Part shown: piece after piece, positions 34,279 through 45,960 of the stretch
How positions within the stretch are numbered: the first letter of the stretch is position 1
Layout of the letters: every line of letters begins with the position of its first letter
NCBI GenBank assembly: GCA_026214975.1
Contig: CM047806.1
Location: forward strand, 82,755,599 to 82,819,598
From: Gentiana macrophylla
Lineage: Eukaryota; Streptophyta; Magnoliopsida; Gentianales; Gentianaceae
Reading direction: 5' to 3'
DNA length: 64,000 nt
Program-made: the position numbers and the translations under genes
The notes under the pieces: model-generated
Databases searched by the model: none
What the model was told of the DNA's origin: nothing
Seen by the model: only the letters and a program-made list of their open reading frames with translations

Positions 34279-35438
34279 CTAAACGGGTTCTGTGGTGCTT
34301 TTTCTATCAATCTTGCATCCAAAGATAATCGAAATCTGAGTAGGATATAACTTTGAAGCTTCCATCCTTGGAGTACCATATCCTACTCCAAAAGTCTCTT
34401 TTAGGTACTTGAGAACTCTCTTGACTGCACCTAAGTGACTTTCTTTAGGTTTAGATTGAAATCTTGCACAAACACCTACAGCATAGGATATATCAGTCTC
34501 ACTGGCGTTGAGATACTGATGATCGCCTATCATCCTTCTGTATAAGGTCTGATCAACATCTTTGCCTTCTTTATCTTCATCCAATCTGATATTTGTGCTC
34601 ATTGGAGTTGAACTTTTAGTGTTATTTTCAATACCAAACTTCTTCAGCAACTCCTTGGTATACTTGGTTTGATGAATGAAGATTCCATCTTTCATTTGTT
34701 TGACTTGCAATCCCAAAAATTAGTTCATTTCTCCCATCATACTCATTTGGAATTTTCTCTTCATTAAATTTGCAAACTTTTCACAAAGTAAATCATTTTC
34801 AGAACCAAATATTATGTCATCCACATAAAACTGCATCAAACAGGTGTCTTTGTTCCTTCACTGATTCTGAAAAGTGTCTTGTCAATGGTGTCTTTTGTAA
34901 AACCATAGTCCACCAAGAATTGAGATAGAGTCTCATACCATGCTCTTGGTGCTTGTTTCAATCCATAAAGTGCTTTGTTGAGTCTATACACTTTATATTC
35001 TTGATCTTTAACTTCAAATCCAAGGGGTTGATGTACATACACTTCCTCCTCTAGAATGTCATTCAAAAAAGCACTTTTGACATCCATTTGGTATACCTTG
35101 AAGTTCTTATATACAGCATGTGCCAAGAATAATCTGATAGCTTCCAATCTTGCAACAGGTGCATAAGTTTCATCAAAATCTATTCCTTCTGCTTGAGAAT
35201 AGCCTTTTGCAACTAGTCTGGCCTTATTCCTTACAATGGTACCAGATTCATCAAGTTTATTCCTGTATACCGACTTAGTACCAATGATATTTGCATGACT
35301 TGGCCTTTCAACTAGTGTCCATACTTGATTTCTTTCAAATTCATTCAATTCTTCTTGCATAGAAATTATCCAATCTGGATCTGAGATTGCTTCTTCAACA
35401 ACTTTTGGTTCCATTTGAGATAGAAAACAAGTAAACAT
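34279..35438 (-). pseudogene. Sirevirus reverse transcriptase
   Basis: Frame 1 (35438-34836) carries [38 protein letters not shown] and [20 protein letters not shown] with the first catalytic Asp, then [16 protein letters not shown]. The active-site box FYVDDIIFGS is readable at about 34800-34828 after a frame change. Frame 2 (34716-34279) contains GLQVKQMKDGIFIHQTKYTK and the SKPKESHLGAVKRVLKYLK motif. A stop near 34718 and shifts separate the frames. Confidence 0.88.
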
Positions 35439-36773
35439 TGCTTCTAACTGTCTTCTAGTCCTTACACCTTGTTGTACATTGCCAATAACTTGTTCAAGCA
35501 GGTGATTCCTTAACCATTGTGGATTCTCGGTTAGTTTGATTATCAGAACCTCATCTTGATAGGGTCATTGTAGCTTCTTCAACAACAGGGGTTCAGCAGA
35601 TCCTTGAATAGCTTCGATTGTTGCATCAAGAATGTCACCAAAGCAGGTGTTCGGCGAGAGGATGATCGTAAACTTTTAAGTCATTGAATCATTCCAAAAC
35701 TTCAACACAATCTAGATCAGTGACTTGTTGATTCTCAGCAGGTTCACAATCTTCATCTTCCATACCAGTGAACTTAGGTTCATCAAACACAACATGGATT
35801 GTTTCTTCATGTTTCATGACCTCTTGTTCAGTACCCTGAATGCCTTACTGACTGAAGAATATCCCAAGAAAATCCCTTCATCTGACTTTGGTTGGAATGT
35901 CTTCAAATGAACCTTGTGATTTAGGATAAAACACTTACTTCCAAATGGATGAAAATAGGATATATTTGGTTTCCTTCCATTCCAAATCTCATAAGGTGTC
36001 TTCAACAGACTTCTTGTTCAATGATGTTCTTTTTGTGTAGTATAGCATGTCAGTATTAATCTGCTTCACCCAATATCTTTCAGTAGCAATGCTTCACATA
36101 TCATTGTCCTTTCCTGCTTCCTTTAAAGTTCTGTTTCTTCTTTCAAAGAACCCCATGTTCTTTGAGGTGTACCAAAGAAAGACAAGTTGATGTAGTACAC
36201 CATTTTATTCACTGATATTCTCTTATAACTTTGTTGAGAAATTCAAGACTGATCCGATCTTATTTTTACTCTTTGTTAAACTTTTCTCATTTTGTAACCT
36301 TTTAAAAGATTAGGCATGCTTTTGAGTGTTTCACTTTTCTTGTTCATAAAAACCACCCAAGTGTACCTTGAATAATCATCCACAACCACTAAGGTGTATT
36401 TCTTTCTGTTGTTACTTGTTGGAGTTATTGGTCCAAATAGATCCATATGCATCAGCTCCAACACTCTATTAGTTGATTGTTTAGTTTTTGACTTGAAGCT
36501 TGACTTTATCTGTTTACCCTGCTGACATGCATCACATATAGCATCCTTCTTGAATGTGATCTCAGGTAAACCAATCACCAGCTTCTTCTTCACCAACTGA
36601 TTGATATCATCAAAGTTCAAATGATTCAACTTCTTGTGCCATAACCAATTGAGTTCAGACTTGGTATGCACAATCAGCAGTGTTTCGAAGGCAGTGAGAC
36701 CAATCCACAACATACATGTTTTGTTGTCTTCTACCGCCCAAGACAACTTGATCACCTCTTTCACTAATGACAA
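35439..36773 (-). pseudogene. Sirevirus integrase
   Basis: 36773-36276 holds the zinc-binding N-terminus (LWHKKLNHLNFDDINQL and CDACQQGKQ) and the first core strand with catalytic Asp (HMDLFGPITP, VVVDDYSRYTWV). 36005-35814 holds the C-terminal copia motif (KTPYEIWNGRKPNISYFHPF). The segment between, including the catalytic Glu, is frameshifted. Confidence 0.86.
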
Positions 36774-36812
36774 TACAGATTGTTTTTGTCAAAAGTGACC
36801 TTGTATCCCATG

Positions 36813-37025
36813 TCACGGAATTGTCCGATTGCTCAAGCAAGTTGTAGTCGATCCTTCCACATATGCAACATTCTTGATTGTAAGTCCATTTCTCACAAGT
36901 GTGCCATATCCTCTTGTATATCCAGTGTATTCTTGTTGCCAAAATTCACCCTTGGACCATCCTTTGCCACAAAGTTTGACAAATGATTGCTTGTTCTTTG
37001 TCATATGTCCGGAACATCCCTTGTC
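36813..37025 (-). pseudogene. Sirevirus protease
   Basis: The motif DKGCSGHMTKNKQSF, with the Asp at 37023-37025, corresponds to the copia active site DSGCSRHMTG. The Ser after Asp is replaced by Lys, which should disable catalysis. The rest of the domain follows to about 36813. Confidence 0.75.
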
Positions 37026-37039
37026 AAAGTACTGGACAC

Positions 37040-38192
37040 CCTACAAAACAAAGTTAATACATTTTAGGTACCCAAACCTGTTTGGGTCCATAGTGGTCAG
37101 TAGTAAGCATGACTTTTGGTAAGTTTCCATAAGGTCTTCTCCTAAAAGTGTCATACTTTGGTTCATACATGTATTCCACACATCCTTTTGGTTTATAATG
37201 CAGTTTGAAGTGACTTTTGGTGTTAGATGCATTAGTATAACCATTTGTTTGTTGTCTGTTGTAGAATGATACTGTAATATGGAGTCGATGAGGTCCCCTG
37301 TTGAGGCCTTTTATAAGTCCTCTGCTGAGTCCTCTGCTGATTCCATTGCTTAGGTTTTACCCTAGCAGCATGGTCATACTAGTTGTTTCTATCAGCAGGT
37401 ACAGGAATATTCCAATCATCATCAGTAGGGAACAATCTACCTTTCCTCCTGAGATAAGTATCCCTTGAATGATTAACATTTTTAGGTTTAGGATTCTTAT
37501 CCTTGGAATATTTCTGACCTTTACCTTTTTGTGGTCCAGCAGACTTGGTAGCAGGTCTGCTATCAGTAGGTCTAGAAGGTCCAGCAGTCCTATTTTTGGA
37601 TTTGTTCTTTTTGTTAGGAGCTGTTGACTTCTTTGACTTCTGATTTTGCTTCCTTGAAGTATTCTCAGTAGGTTTTACTGCCTTAGCAACCTTACTTGGA
37701 GTTGGATCTTGTGATGGTACAAACTTAGGACCAATTCTGGTATTAGGTTCAGTAACCTTACTAGATCCACTCTTGTTAGATTGTTGAGTTCCAAATCCAA
37801 GCCCTGTTCTTTCACCATAAGGCTTTCCAGATTTGTATGCAGTAGAGGAGCAAGATGGTTCAAATAGATTCGAGGGGTCATTGGATGATCAAGCAGAGCT
37901 TACACTGATTATGTCCAACATCTTTTTCCTTACCTTTGAGAACTCTTAATTCAACTTTCAATCTTCCAACTTCTAATTCAAGAGCTTCTTTTTCAGCCTT
38001 CACAATCTCATAACCAGATTGTATTATCCTCAGTTGATTAAGGATGGCATCCAAAGTCTCATTATTGTCAGAATTTCTAGGATTTGAACCACAAGTTGAT
38101 TCACAATCACTTCCAGCAGGAGTTTTTATTGATACATTATTGTATACCTCCTCAGTTTCATCCATATTGGCCATCAAAGCATAATCTTCCAT
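37040..38192 (-). pseudogene. Sirevirus gag/pol linker region
   Basis: 38192-37878 is an acidic segment followed by a coiled-coil-like stretch (GYEIVKAEKEALELEVGRLK). The rest, to the protease, is Ser/Pro/Lys-rich and frameshifted. No enzyme motif is seen. Such linkers between the knuckles and protease are usual in this group. Confidence 0.6.
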
Positions 38193-38244
38193 ATCAGCAA
38201 CTTGGTCTTTGTGTCATCCGATTCATTTCCTTTTCGATTCCACT

Positions 38245-38454
38245 TCATACCCGATTCATCTTCAGACAACCATAGCCTTCTTGCCATATCTTCTTTGTTG
38301 ACTCTTGGTCTTGATGAGTCCGGACAATCAGTCTAAAGTGTCCAGGCTTCTTGCAGTTGAAGCAAAGATAATCGAGTTCCTTACTTTGTTTTAACTCGGG
38401 ACGATCGGAGTTTGAAGTGTCCTGGTTTCTTGCAATGAAAGCACAAATAGTCAT
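38245..38454 (-). pseudogene. Sirevirus nucleocapsid, two zinc knuckles
   Basis: Two near-identical CCHC boxes are readable, CFHCKKPGHF (about 38410-38440) and CFNCKKPGHF (38340-38370). In both, the final Cys is lost to a frameshift shortly after GHF. Confidence 0.78.
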
Positions 38455-38532
38455 TATCTTTCTTTGATTCTTCTTTCTTTCTTTCAGTAGGCCTTTTTAT
38501 GAAGTTTCTTGCAGGGGCCTTTCCTATCTTCA

Positions 38533-39321
38533 TCATCCCGATTTTCTTGCTCGGAGGGCAATCCGCTCTTGCATCTCATCTAACAGATCATCCTGTCCTC
38601 CTGATGTTTCTTCTTGATGTGAAGCAGCCAGTGCAGTGGTCTTTGGCTCTTCTTTTTCAGCCTCAGGAACAAGCTTTTTGCTAAATTCATAAGCTTTAAG
38701 ATCTGAAAATAACTTGAAGGTGTCTTCTTCATGTAGATTTCTCATTTCCTCTATTGCAGTCACCTTCATTTTCCAAACATCTTTTACAGGTAGAGCTTCC
38801 AGGATTTTTGTGTTAATTTCTTCTTTTGAATAACTTACACTTAGCAGGGTAAGTTCATCCAGGATTGCATTAAATCTTGATTCCATTTGCTCAATGGTTT
38901 CATTTGGTAGCATCTTGAACTTTTGAAACCTCTTTTTGACCACACTGATTTTGTTCTTCTTTATTGCATCAGTGCCTTCACAGATCAACTGTATCTTGTC
39001 CCAAAGTTCCTTTGCAGTTTTGCAATCTTTAACCTTCATGTACATATTGCTATCCAAGGTTCTATAAATGATATCAATAGCAATATTGTTAAGGTTTGCT
39101 CTCTTCCTATCTTCTGCATTCCATTCTCTTTTTGGTTTTGGAATGTACTCTGTAGTATCACCCACTGTTACTGCCTTGGTAATCTCCAGTGGTCCATCAG
39201 TTAGTACATCCATCATCTCATCATGAGTTGCGCAAGGTAAGCTTTGCATTCGACGTTTATATTCATCAAATCTATCCAGAGAACACATCAAGATAGTTCT
39301 AGCATACCGAGAGTTATCCAT
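38533..39321 (-). CDS. Sirevirus Gag (UBN2-type capsid domain)
   Basis: This open frame of 262 residues starts about 90 bp after the PBS. Copia gag motifs appear in order: IIYRTLDSNMYMKVKDCKTA, KELWDKIQLICEGTDAIKKN, FKMLPNETIEQMESRFNAIL, EALPVKDVWKMKVTAIEEMR and the late MRNLHEEDTFKLFSDLKAYE. Gag would form the virus-like particle. The frame is intact over this domain but ends in RARKSG by frameshift before the zinc knuckles. It is the best preserved coding piece of the element. Confidence 0.88.
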   Translation of the reverse strand: MDNSRYARTILMCSLDRFDEYKRRMQSLPCATHDEMMDVLTDGPLEITKAVTVGDTTEYIPKPKREWNAEDRKRANLNNIAIDIIYRTLDSNMYMKVKDCKTAKELWDKIQLICEGTDAIKKNKISVVKKRFQKFKMLPNETIEQMESRFNAILDELTLLSVSYSKEEINTKILEALPVKDVWKMKVTAIEEMRNLHEEDTFKLFSDLKAYEFSKKLVPEAEKEEPKTTALAASHQEETSGGQDDLLDEMQERIALRARKSG

Positions 39322-39409
39322 GATGCAAATTTTTGAAAGTCGAGAACTTGAAAAAGTTTCAAAGTATTTTCACAAGCACAACAAGTAGGATTTCTTGTAG
39401 CGTAAGAAG

Positions 39410-39423
39410 CTGCTCCGATACCA
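39410..39423 (-). other. Sirevirus primer-binding site
   Basis: TGGTATCGGAGCAG on the - strand, 2 bases after the LTR end, is an initiator-Met tRNA type site as usual for copia. Confidence 0.85.
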
Positions 39424-39425
39424 AT

Positions 39426-41121
39426 TGTTGGTCCTTGAAAAGGCTTTGGTTAAGTTTAGAGGGGTGAATAAACTTAACACTTAAAACTTTGGAGTTAACA
39501 AATTGCAGCAACTTCAAATAGCGATACTTGAGAGTCTGCTGATACCTCAAGAACTCTCATTGATAAATGTGAGTTCATTGATAGTTGAGTTTCTTTGAAT
39601 TTGTGCAAATGGACTTATATCAAAATTAAGCCTTAATACTTGTTGTTAAATATGATACTAAGTATTAGATACTCATTAGTGTAGTGTATGTGTGTGATTT
39701 GGTTGCTAGATTCAATAGGTTGATGTGTAAAATAAACTAAGTGCGAGAATGTAAATCTTTGAAAGTAAGTAGGCGAGATTTTATAGTGGTTCCAGGTGGT
39801 GTAATCACGTCACCCACTCTTCTCCTGTGATGTTGGAGGAAATTCACTAGAGATCTTTGATGTAGCTGTTACAAAGATTCCTAAGTTGCTTGTCCTTCAC
39901 CAATAACTATGGCTTCACAAACTGAAAACTAGGAACAGGTAGAATTGCTGCTCCTGAGTCTTCCACTAGTCCTTGAAGGGTAGAATTGCCTCTTCACCAG
40001 CTCCACCACAAACAACATCTTTCACACAAACTGTGCTTCACTGTCTTCAGCAGGTTCTTTATAAAATAAAGATTGAATCAAATAAATGATTCGATTATGT
40101 GACTTGATTAGGATGATATAATCACACTTGCGGTCTTCAAGTGTGTATGCTTGATGTAGCTTGAATGCGAATACACTTGAATTATTTCTCTGGATCAAGT
40201 AGCTTTAAGTTCAAAGAAGTTCACAGAGGTGTTTTGATTCTGTAAAAATATCTCTTCAAAGTTTATCAATTTTCATCTTCTTGTTTTCGAGTTGAAAGTC
40301 CTCTATTTATAGTAGGAGAGAACATGTGACTTGTATTTGAAATTCAAATGTAACCGCCTTGTTTTTGTCCCATCCGATTTGCTTTTCATCACTATTCATA
40401 GGACTAACATCGTCGAATTCCTTTTGACAAAGGCGATCTCATCCACCCTTTGACTTATAACCATTGGATAAAGATCTGAATCATCCCAACGTTCTTTTAA
40501 TCTCAGCCTTTGATTTGTTTGATAAGTCAGAGGTAGTTGGTTGTCCTTATCCATGTAATCTTCCAATATAATCTTGAATTAATCGAGGTATATTATCAGC
40601 AGGTTTATCAGTCTGCTGAGATACCCATCAGTCTGCTGAATTGCAATTTGTTGTGTATGAAATACAATGCAGCTGACTTCTTTTATCTAACTTTTATTTG
40701 TGAAGTTAGATTACACCTTTTTAAAATATAACCAAGTTCCAAACATCATCCAACTTATGGAACTTAGACCTTGTACACAAGGTATATGTAATCAGTTTAG
40801 GTCATCACAGACTTGCCTAAATTCTGATTCCATATCCTTGACTTAAATTACTAAGTTTGATCCCTTAGCCTTCAGAATCGAGTTTGAGCCCTCACCTTCG
40901 GTCTTCACAAGTTCCGGAAAAGTCATCGACCTAACTACCTCATCGATATTGACCGACCTGGCGATATGAAATCAGTGAGACCATTCTGAGGCTTGTTTGA
41001 TCAAACCTATTTATGAATCAAACTCTAATAAACCTATACATTTGATCTAGACATCTTTTTGCCTTTGCACTATAACAGCTAGTCTGGCACTCATCATGAA
41101 AACAAAGAAATAAGTCCAACA
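39426..41121 (-). mobile_element. Sirevirus 5' LTR (1696 bp)
   Basis: The + strand starts TGTTGGTCCTTGAAAAGG and ends AAGTCCAACA, followed by the duplicated CGTGG. Confidence 0.92.
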
Positions 41122-41924
41122 CGTGGGAAGAACGCTTTTGATTTATGGAAGATCTCTGGATATGGAGGATAATCATCGATATTTGCTGAAGAGCTCCGGA
41201 TATGGTGGATTATCTTCATTAGTTGAAGATGACTTAGATGCTTTTATGCTTCCTTGATCTTCTTTTTTGATTTCCCCGAGGGTCATGTTGACTTAGTCTC
41301 AGACTATAGCGGTGCTCCTCCTATTTGTTGTGAAGATGACCTTTATTTCTTGAAGAACTCCCGATATGGCGGATGATCTTCTGGTAAAGGTTGAAGAACA
41401 CTGAATATGGAAAGATGATCTTTCTTTGTTGGAGAATGCCGGTTGTTGCGGATGATCTTCGAATATTGTTGAAGAAAGCCGATTTGTGGATGTTCATCGA
41501 ATGTTGTTGATGAACTTGAAGGCTTCTTTGTTGCTTCTTCAATCTTCTCCGTGGTGGTTGAACAGATGGGCTAAATGCTTTCTCTCCATCTTTTCACCAA
41601 TTGTTGTTGTCTTGATGTTGTAGAACTCCCGTATGTGGCGGAAGAGTTTTGAATTTGATGAAGATTTCAAGGAATGCTTTGTATTACCTTCAATCTCCTA
41701 CTTGAAGAACTTTGACTTTGCGGAAGTTTTTCGATTGTTGAAGATGATCTTTCTTGGCGTTTGAAGCTTTTGATCTTCTTCATCTTGTTGAAGACCTTCA
41801 AGTTGGCCTTGAAAGATCTTCGAATGTTTGTTGATGAAGAATGACTGATGACCTTCGAATGTTGGTTGATGCAGAATGCCGGATTACTTTGAAGGCGTTG
41901 GCCTTTGATGCTTGATGCCTATTG
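41122..41924. repeat. Gypsy LTR remainder with degenerate ~40-bp repeats
   Basis: Variants of 'TGTTGAAGAACTCCGGATAT' and 'GGCGGATGATCTTCGAATGT' recur about ten times with irregular spacing. Continuity with 27037-27230 through the CGTGG duplication suggests that this is U3 of the old gypsy LTR. No gene. Confidence 0.6.
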
Positions 41925-42190
41925 AAGCCGCCTTTGAAGGCTTATGGCTTTTAGATCTTGATGGCAATTTGAAGCCGGCTTTGAATGCTTGTGGCTTCTT
42001 AGGTCTTCTTTTCTTCTTGGCGTTGGAGCAGGGGGCTTTGAAGCTTTTTTCTCTGACTTTCTCATCTTTTGTTGTTGTTCATTTCCTCCATCCTTTTGTT
42101 GTTACTCTCCTTGGCTTTTTCTTGATCTTTTTCTTGATCAACTTTGAGGCGTTGCTAACTCTCTTCAATCTTCCTACTTTTCTCGAAAGA
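41925..42190. repeat. Direct repeat, copy 2 (gypsy gag C-terminal region)
   Basis: See 24866-25130. On the - strand both encode a Lys/Ser-rich stretch such as KPQAFKAGFK. Here it is followed upstream (rightwards) by a copia gag, so the junction near 42200 is chimeric. Confidence 0.8.
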
Positions 42191-42279
42191 TCTTCATTGC
42201 TTTTGGTGTTGTTGTAGAGCTATTGACGTTCTTCTTCCACCAAGTTCCTTGTTGCTTTTCACCAACTTTTCACCAAGTT

Positions 42280-42671
42280 CCTTGAGCACGTGACTGAGAG
42301 GCAAAACTTGTCTCCAATGCCCGCCATATGTCTGCCGAGGTTACCGCTGTGTAAACCTGCTGGAGAACGTCATCTGTCTAGGATGCGGTAATGGTGCTCA
42401 AGATCATGGCATCTTGTTTGATCCAATGGTCATAGGACGGATTCGAAGTGGTGGTACCAACGGCAGAGATGGTCTCCGATGGACGCTTGAGGGTGCCATC
42501 AATGTATCCAAGAACGCCATGTCCACGCAAATAGGGTACTAATTGAGCTCACCACAGAGGATAGTTGCTGCGAGAAAGCTTTGTGAGATGAAGATGAGAT
42601 GAAGGAGTGAAGAGGGGATGGTGGAAGAAGAAGAAGGAGAGGAGGCGGTAGAGGTGGGAGCTTTCGGCCAT
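42280..42671 (-). pseudogene. Ty1/copia gag N-terminus, degenerate
   Basis: It starts MAESSHLYRLLSFFFFHH at 42671. Then it shows the copia N-terminal gag pattern KLSRSNYPLW (followed by TGA), LRGHGVLGYIDGTLKRPSE and SYDHWIKQDAMILSTITAS (followed by TAG), then TSADIWRALETSFASQSRAQ. Two in-frame stops and a truncated 3' side show it is dead. It lies 110 bp from its PBS. Confidence 0.78.
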
Positions 42672-42782
42672 GGCTGCAAGCTAGGGTTTAATTTGATTTT
42701 GCTGCGTGTTTTTTTTTTTTTTTTTGCTGAGAAGAGGATCAGAGGGTGGGAGGGAGGGATTGCATGAGAGACGAGGGATTAA

Positions 42783-42795
42783 GGCTCCGATACCA
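42783..42795 (-). other. Copia primer-binding site
   Basis: TGGTATCGGAGCC on the - strand, next to the LTR edge at 42796. Confidence 0.8.
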
Positions 42796-43090
42796 TATTA
42801 GAGTAATAAACATTGTGTATTTCATTGATTAATGAGAGTTACAATCAATCGTATATATAGTTGTTACATCAGGGATAAAATAGGAAAAGCCTTAATGACT
42901 AATACACAACCCTAAGGCGGCGGATGTGACTTTATTTGTCTTGTGGAGCAAGTTGTGCTTCAATATACGACAATAACATTGATATGTACCAATTACATAC
43001 TGTCATAGGGGTAGACGATGACAGTTGAAAAGTATGTAGACTCAATCCATGGTCGTCGTAGGAAATGGAGTGTTGAAACAATAGTGTTCC
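42796..43090 (-). mobile_element. Copia 5' LTR, inner edge (outer edge uncertain)
   Basis: The + strand starts TATTAGAGTAATAAACATTG (TG changed to TA). A TATA-like CTATATATACG lies on the - strand near 42860, about 60 bp from the edge, which suits a short U5. The outer end was not identified, so 43090 is a guess. Confidence 0.5.
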
Positions 43091-43339
43091 GACTTTCGAA
43101 AGACAACATAATTTGGTTGTTATGACTTCTACATAGTTGTTTGTGGTGTTCAGGCTATGAGTTGTGGCGCTTGGGTGGCACATGTGTGCTGTTAAACGGA
43201 AAGAATGGTGGTTATTGTATTCATGGCATGAAGGTGATGACTACGAAATATGTGTTGATTGTATTCTGTGAAGGAAGTAAGAAGAAGTGATATGATTGGA
43301 GAGAAAGTAAAATATTTGAGGGCCAAGAGTCCAAAAAGA
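43091..43339. other. No gene seen
   Basis: AT-rich sequence between the copia LTR and the inverted-repeat element. It probably includes the rest of the LTR. Confidence 0.4.
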
Positions 43340-44412
43340 CACATATTAGACTTAATAAAGCAAAAAGGACACACTTAACTTTTCATTGGTTATAAGGACA
43401 CAAATTAGATAAATAGGCCATAATATCCTTAATGAAGAAAAATTTAAAATAAAATTTTAAAAAAAAAAAAAAAAAAAGAAAAGGGCAACACACCGGAAGG
43501 TTTTATTTTTTGGGTGAATGAGGGAAAATTACACCAACATTTCATCAAGGATAAAGATAACTTTTTGAAACTTTTGCATGAAGGGCAAAAAACTTTTTTT
43601 TTAATTTTAATTTTCTAGCGCCTTTTTTTCCAAAAAAAAAAAAAAAAAAACACATTTTCTCTCTAATTCATCTTTTTTAAACACTCGTATTTCCCAATCT
43701 AGAACTCCAAATTTGAAAAAAAAAATTCACCAAATTTTTTATTTTTTCATGCTCTTTATTTTGGGACCACATTCAACATATTCCGACGTGATTTCATAAA
43801 ATCCGCTGTCGAAATTCACTATTATTCGAAATTCATGGTCGGAATTCATTGATTTTTGGGATTTACTGGGGATATTCACTGAGTGAATTTCTATAGTGAA
43901 TCTCACGAAAAATGATGTAATTATATCGAACCAAGTCTCAAAATGAAGAGCATCAAAAAATAAAAAATTCAGTGAAATTTTTATCACGTTTGGATCTCTA
44001 GATCAAAAGGTATGAGTGTTTGAAAAAAAAAAACAAACAAACAAACAAACTGGACGAGTTTCAGCACGCGGATTTTTTTTATTTTTTAATTTGTTTTTTT
44101 TGGGTTTTGTCCTTCAGACTATAAAAATTTTGGGAGTTGTCATTCTCCTTATGAAAAAATTAGATTGTCATGTTATTCAAAAATATAACAAAAGTTGTTC
44201 TTATCCCTAATTATCCTTTATTTTTCATTTTATTTTTATATAGAACAGCCGTTGTTTTTATTTTTTTCTCCTGGTCTCTGAAAAGTTAAAAAAGAAAAAA
44301 GAAAAAAATTTGCTATTTTCTCACATTTACTTAATATTTCAAACGGTTATATCTTTTGATATAAAACTCCGATCATCGTAAATTTTTTCACCATAATTCA
44401 TATTTTTTCGTC

Positions 44413-45425
44413 GACACAATGCATTGACCACTGCGATGCATTGACCACCGCGATGCACTGACCACCGTGATGCACTCACCACCGTGATGCAGTGACCCCG
44501 GTGATGCACTGACCACCCCGATGCAATGACCACCTCGATGCATTGACCACCGCTATGCAGTGACCACCCCAATGCAGTGACCACCCCGATGCATTGACCA
44601 ACGCGATGCATTTTTTTTTTTTGAAAATGCCACCGTGATGCATTGACCACCGCGATGCAGTCACCACCCTGATCCAGTGACCACGACAATGCATTGACCA
44701 CTGCGATGCAGTGACCATCGTGATGCATTGACCACCCTGATGCAATGACCACCACCGATGCACTGACCACCGCAATGCAGTGAGTTCGCGATGCATTGAC
44801 CACCCTCGATGCATTGACCACCCCGAAGAAGTGACCACTGCGACGTATTGACCACCGCGATGCATTGACCACCGCAATGCATTGACCAACGTGATGTATT
44901 GGCCACGTGAAGCATTAACCACCGTGATGCAGTGACCATCCTGATGCAGTGACCACTCCGATGTATTGACCACCGTGATGTGGTGACCACCCCAATGTAT
45001 TGACCACCGTGATGCAGTGACCATCCTGATCAATTGACCACCGCGATGAGTGACCACCCCGATGCAGTGACCACCGCGATCTAATGACCACCCCGATCTA
45101 GTGACCATCCCGATGCATTGACCACCACAATAGATTGACGACCGCGATGCAGTGACCACCCTCAATGCATTGATCACCGCGATAATATGACCCCACCGAT
45201 GCAGTGACCACCGAGATTCATTGACCACCGAGATGCAGTGCCACCCCGATGCAGTGCCACCCTGATGCAGTGACCACCCCGATGCATTGACCACCCCCGA
45301 TGCATTGACCACCCCCGATGCATTGACCACCGCGATGCAGTGACCACCGTGATGCATTGACCATCGAGATGTAGTAACCATCGCAATGCAGTGACATTTG
45401 ATGAAGCGACACCGTGATGTAATTT
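44413..45425. repeat. 17-bp minisatellite, about 58 copies
   Basis: The consensus is GATGCATTGACCACCGC with frequent GATGCAGTGACCACC variants. It runs for about 1 kb, interrupted once by a T-run near 44611. Because 17 is not a multiple of 3 and the unit has no stop on the - strand, long - strand frames arise (up to about 300 codons). These are repeat artefacts. Confidence 0.95.
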
Positions 45426-45570
45426 AACACTTTTCCGACTTAATTTCAGAAAATTGATATTTTTTTCTTTATGAATTCGACTTCAAATGGCTATATCTTT
45501 TGATATAAAACTTCGATCATCAAATTTATATTTTTTTCGTCTTCTTTATTTTGTATCTCATTTTATGAAT

Positions 45571-45740
45571 GTACACCTTATGCAGTGACAACCAATGACA
45601 CCAATATTTTATGAAGTGACACCCTATGCAGTGACACCCAATGACACCAACATTTTATGAAGTGACACATTATGCAGTGACACCCAATTACACCAACATT
45701 TTATGAAGTGACGCCTTATGGCAATAACTTTTTATGCAGT
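45571..45740. repeat. ~46-bp tandem repeat, three to four copies
   Basis: Units like CAGTGACACCCAATGACACC followed by AACATTTTATGAAGTGACAC. They share 'GCAGTGACA' with the neighbouring 17-bp array. Confidence 0.85.
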
Positions 45741-45960
45741 AAAAAAAACGTTAGAAAAGTAAATCGAACATAACTAACATTAAATCCTTAGGAGGGGGGA
45801 TTTTTTTTATTTTTTCTGGAAATGATCGAGAATAGTTTGTGTAAAGAAAGGTGAGGGTAATTTTGTCCAGTTGGTGTTATTTTGTCCTTCTAATCAATGA
45901 TTTTTTTGTGTCCTAAATGCCTAATTAAGTTTCAATTTTGTCTTAATAGACAAATAAAAA

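Larger units (their letters stand above)
27231..41121 (-). mobile_element. Sirevirus-like Ty1/copia element with envelope-like region (TSD CGTGG)
   Basis: It is 13,891 bp long with LTRs 27231-28938 and 39426-41121, and CGTGG at 27226-27230 and 41122-41126. The - strand order is PBS, gag, zinc knuckles, protease, integrase, reverse transcriptase, RNase H, then a long envelope-like region and PPT. Integrase before reverse transcriptase defines Ty1/copia, and the extra 3' ORF and the large size fit the Sirevirus group. All domains have frameshifts or stops. Its LTR is related to the copia LTR at 23066-24865 (same termini and PPT type). Confidence 0.9.
43340..45960. mobile_element. Inverted-repeat element carrying a minisatellite (Mutator-like or unclassified)
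   Basis: The ends are degenerate inverted repeats of at least 75 bp. The left end has ACTTAATAAAGCA, AAGGACACAC and TTCATTGGTTATAAGGACAC. The reverse of the right end has ACTTAATTAGGCA, TAGGACACA and TCATTGATTAGAAGGACA. No transposase is seen. Inside, a 60-bp segment (CTATATCTTTTGATATAAAA) occurs at 44345-44400 and again at 45485-45540, each followed by a tandem array. Exact ends and target duplication are not resolved. Confidence 0.5.

Noticed and set aside
44476..45381. A 301-codon open frame (and overlapping 177- and 109-codon frames) on the - strand
   Set aside because: It is the translation of a 17-bp minisatellite that has no stop in these frames. The Trp/His/Gly/Val-rich periodic product has no domain, and other frames are equally open.
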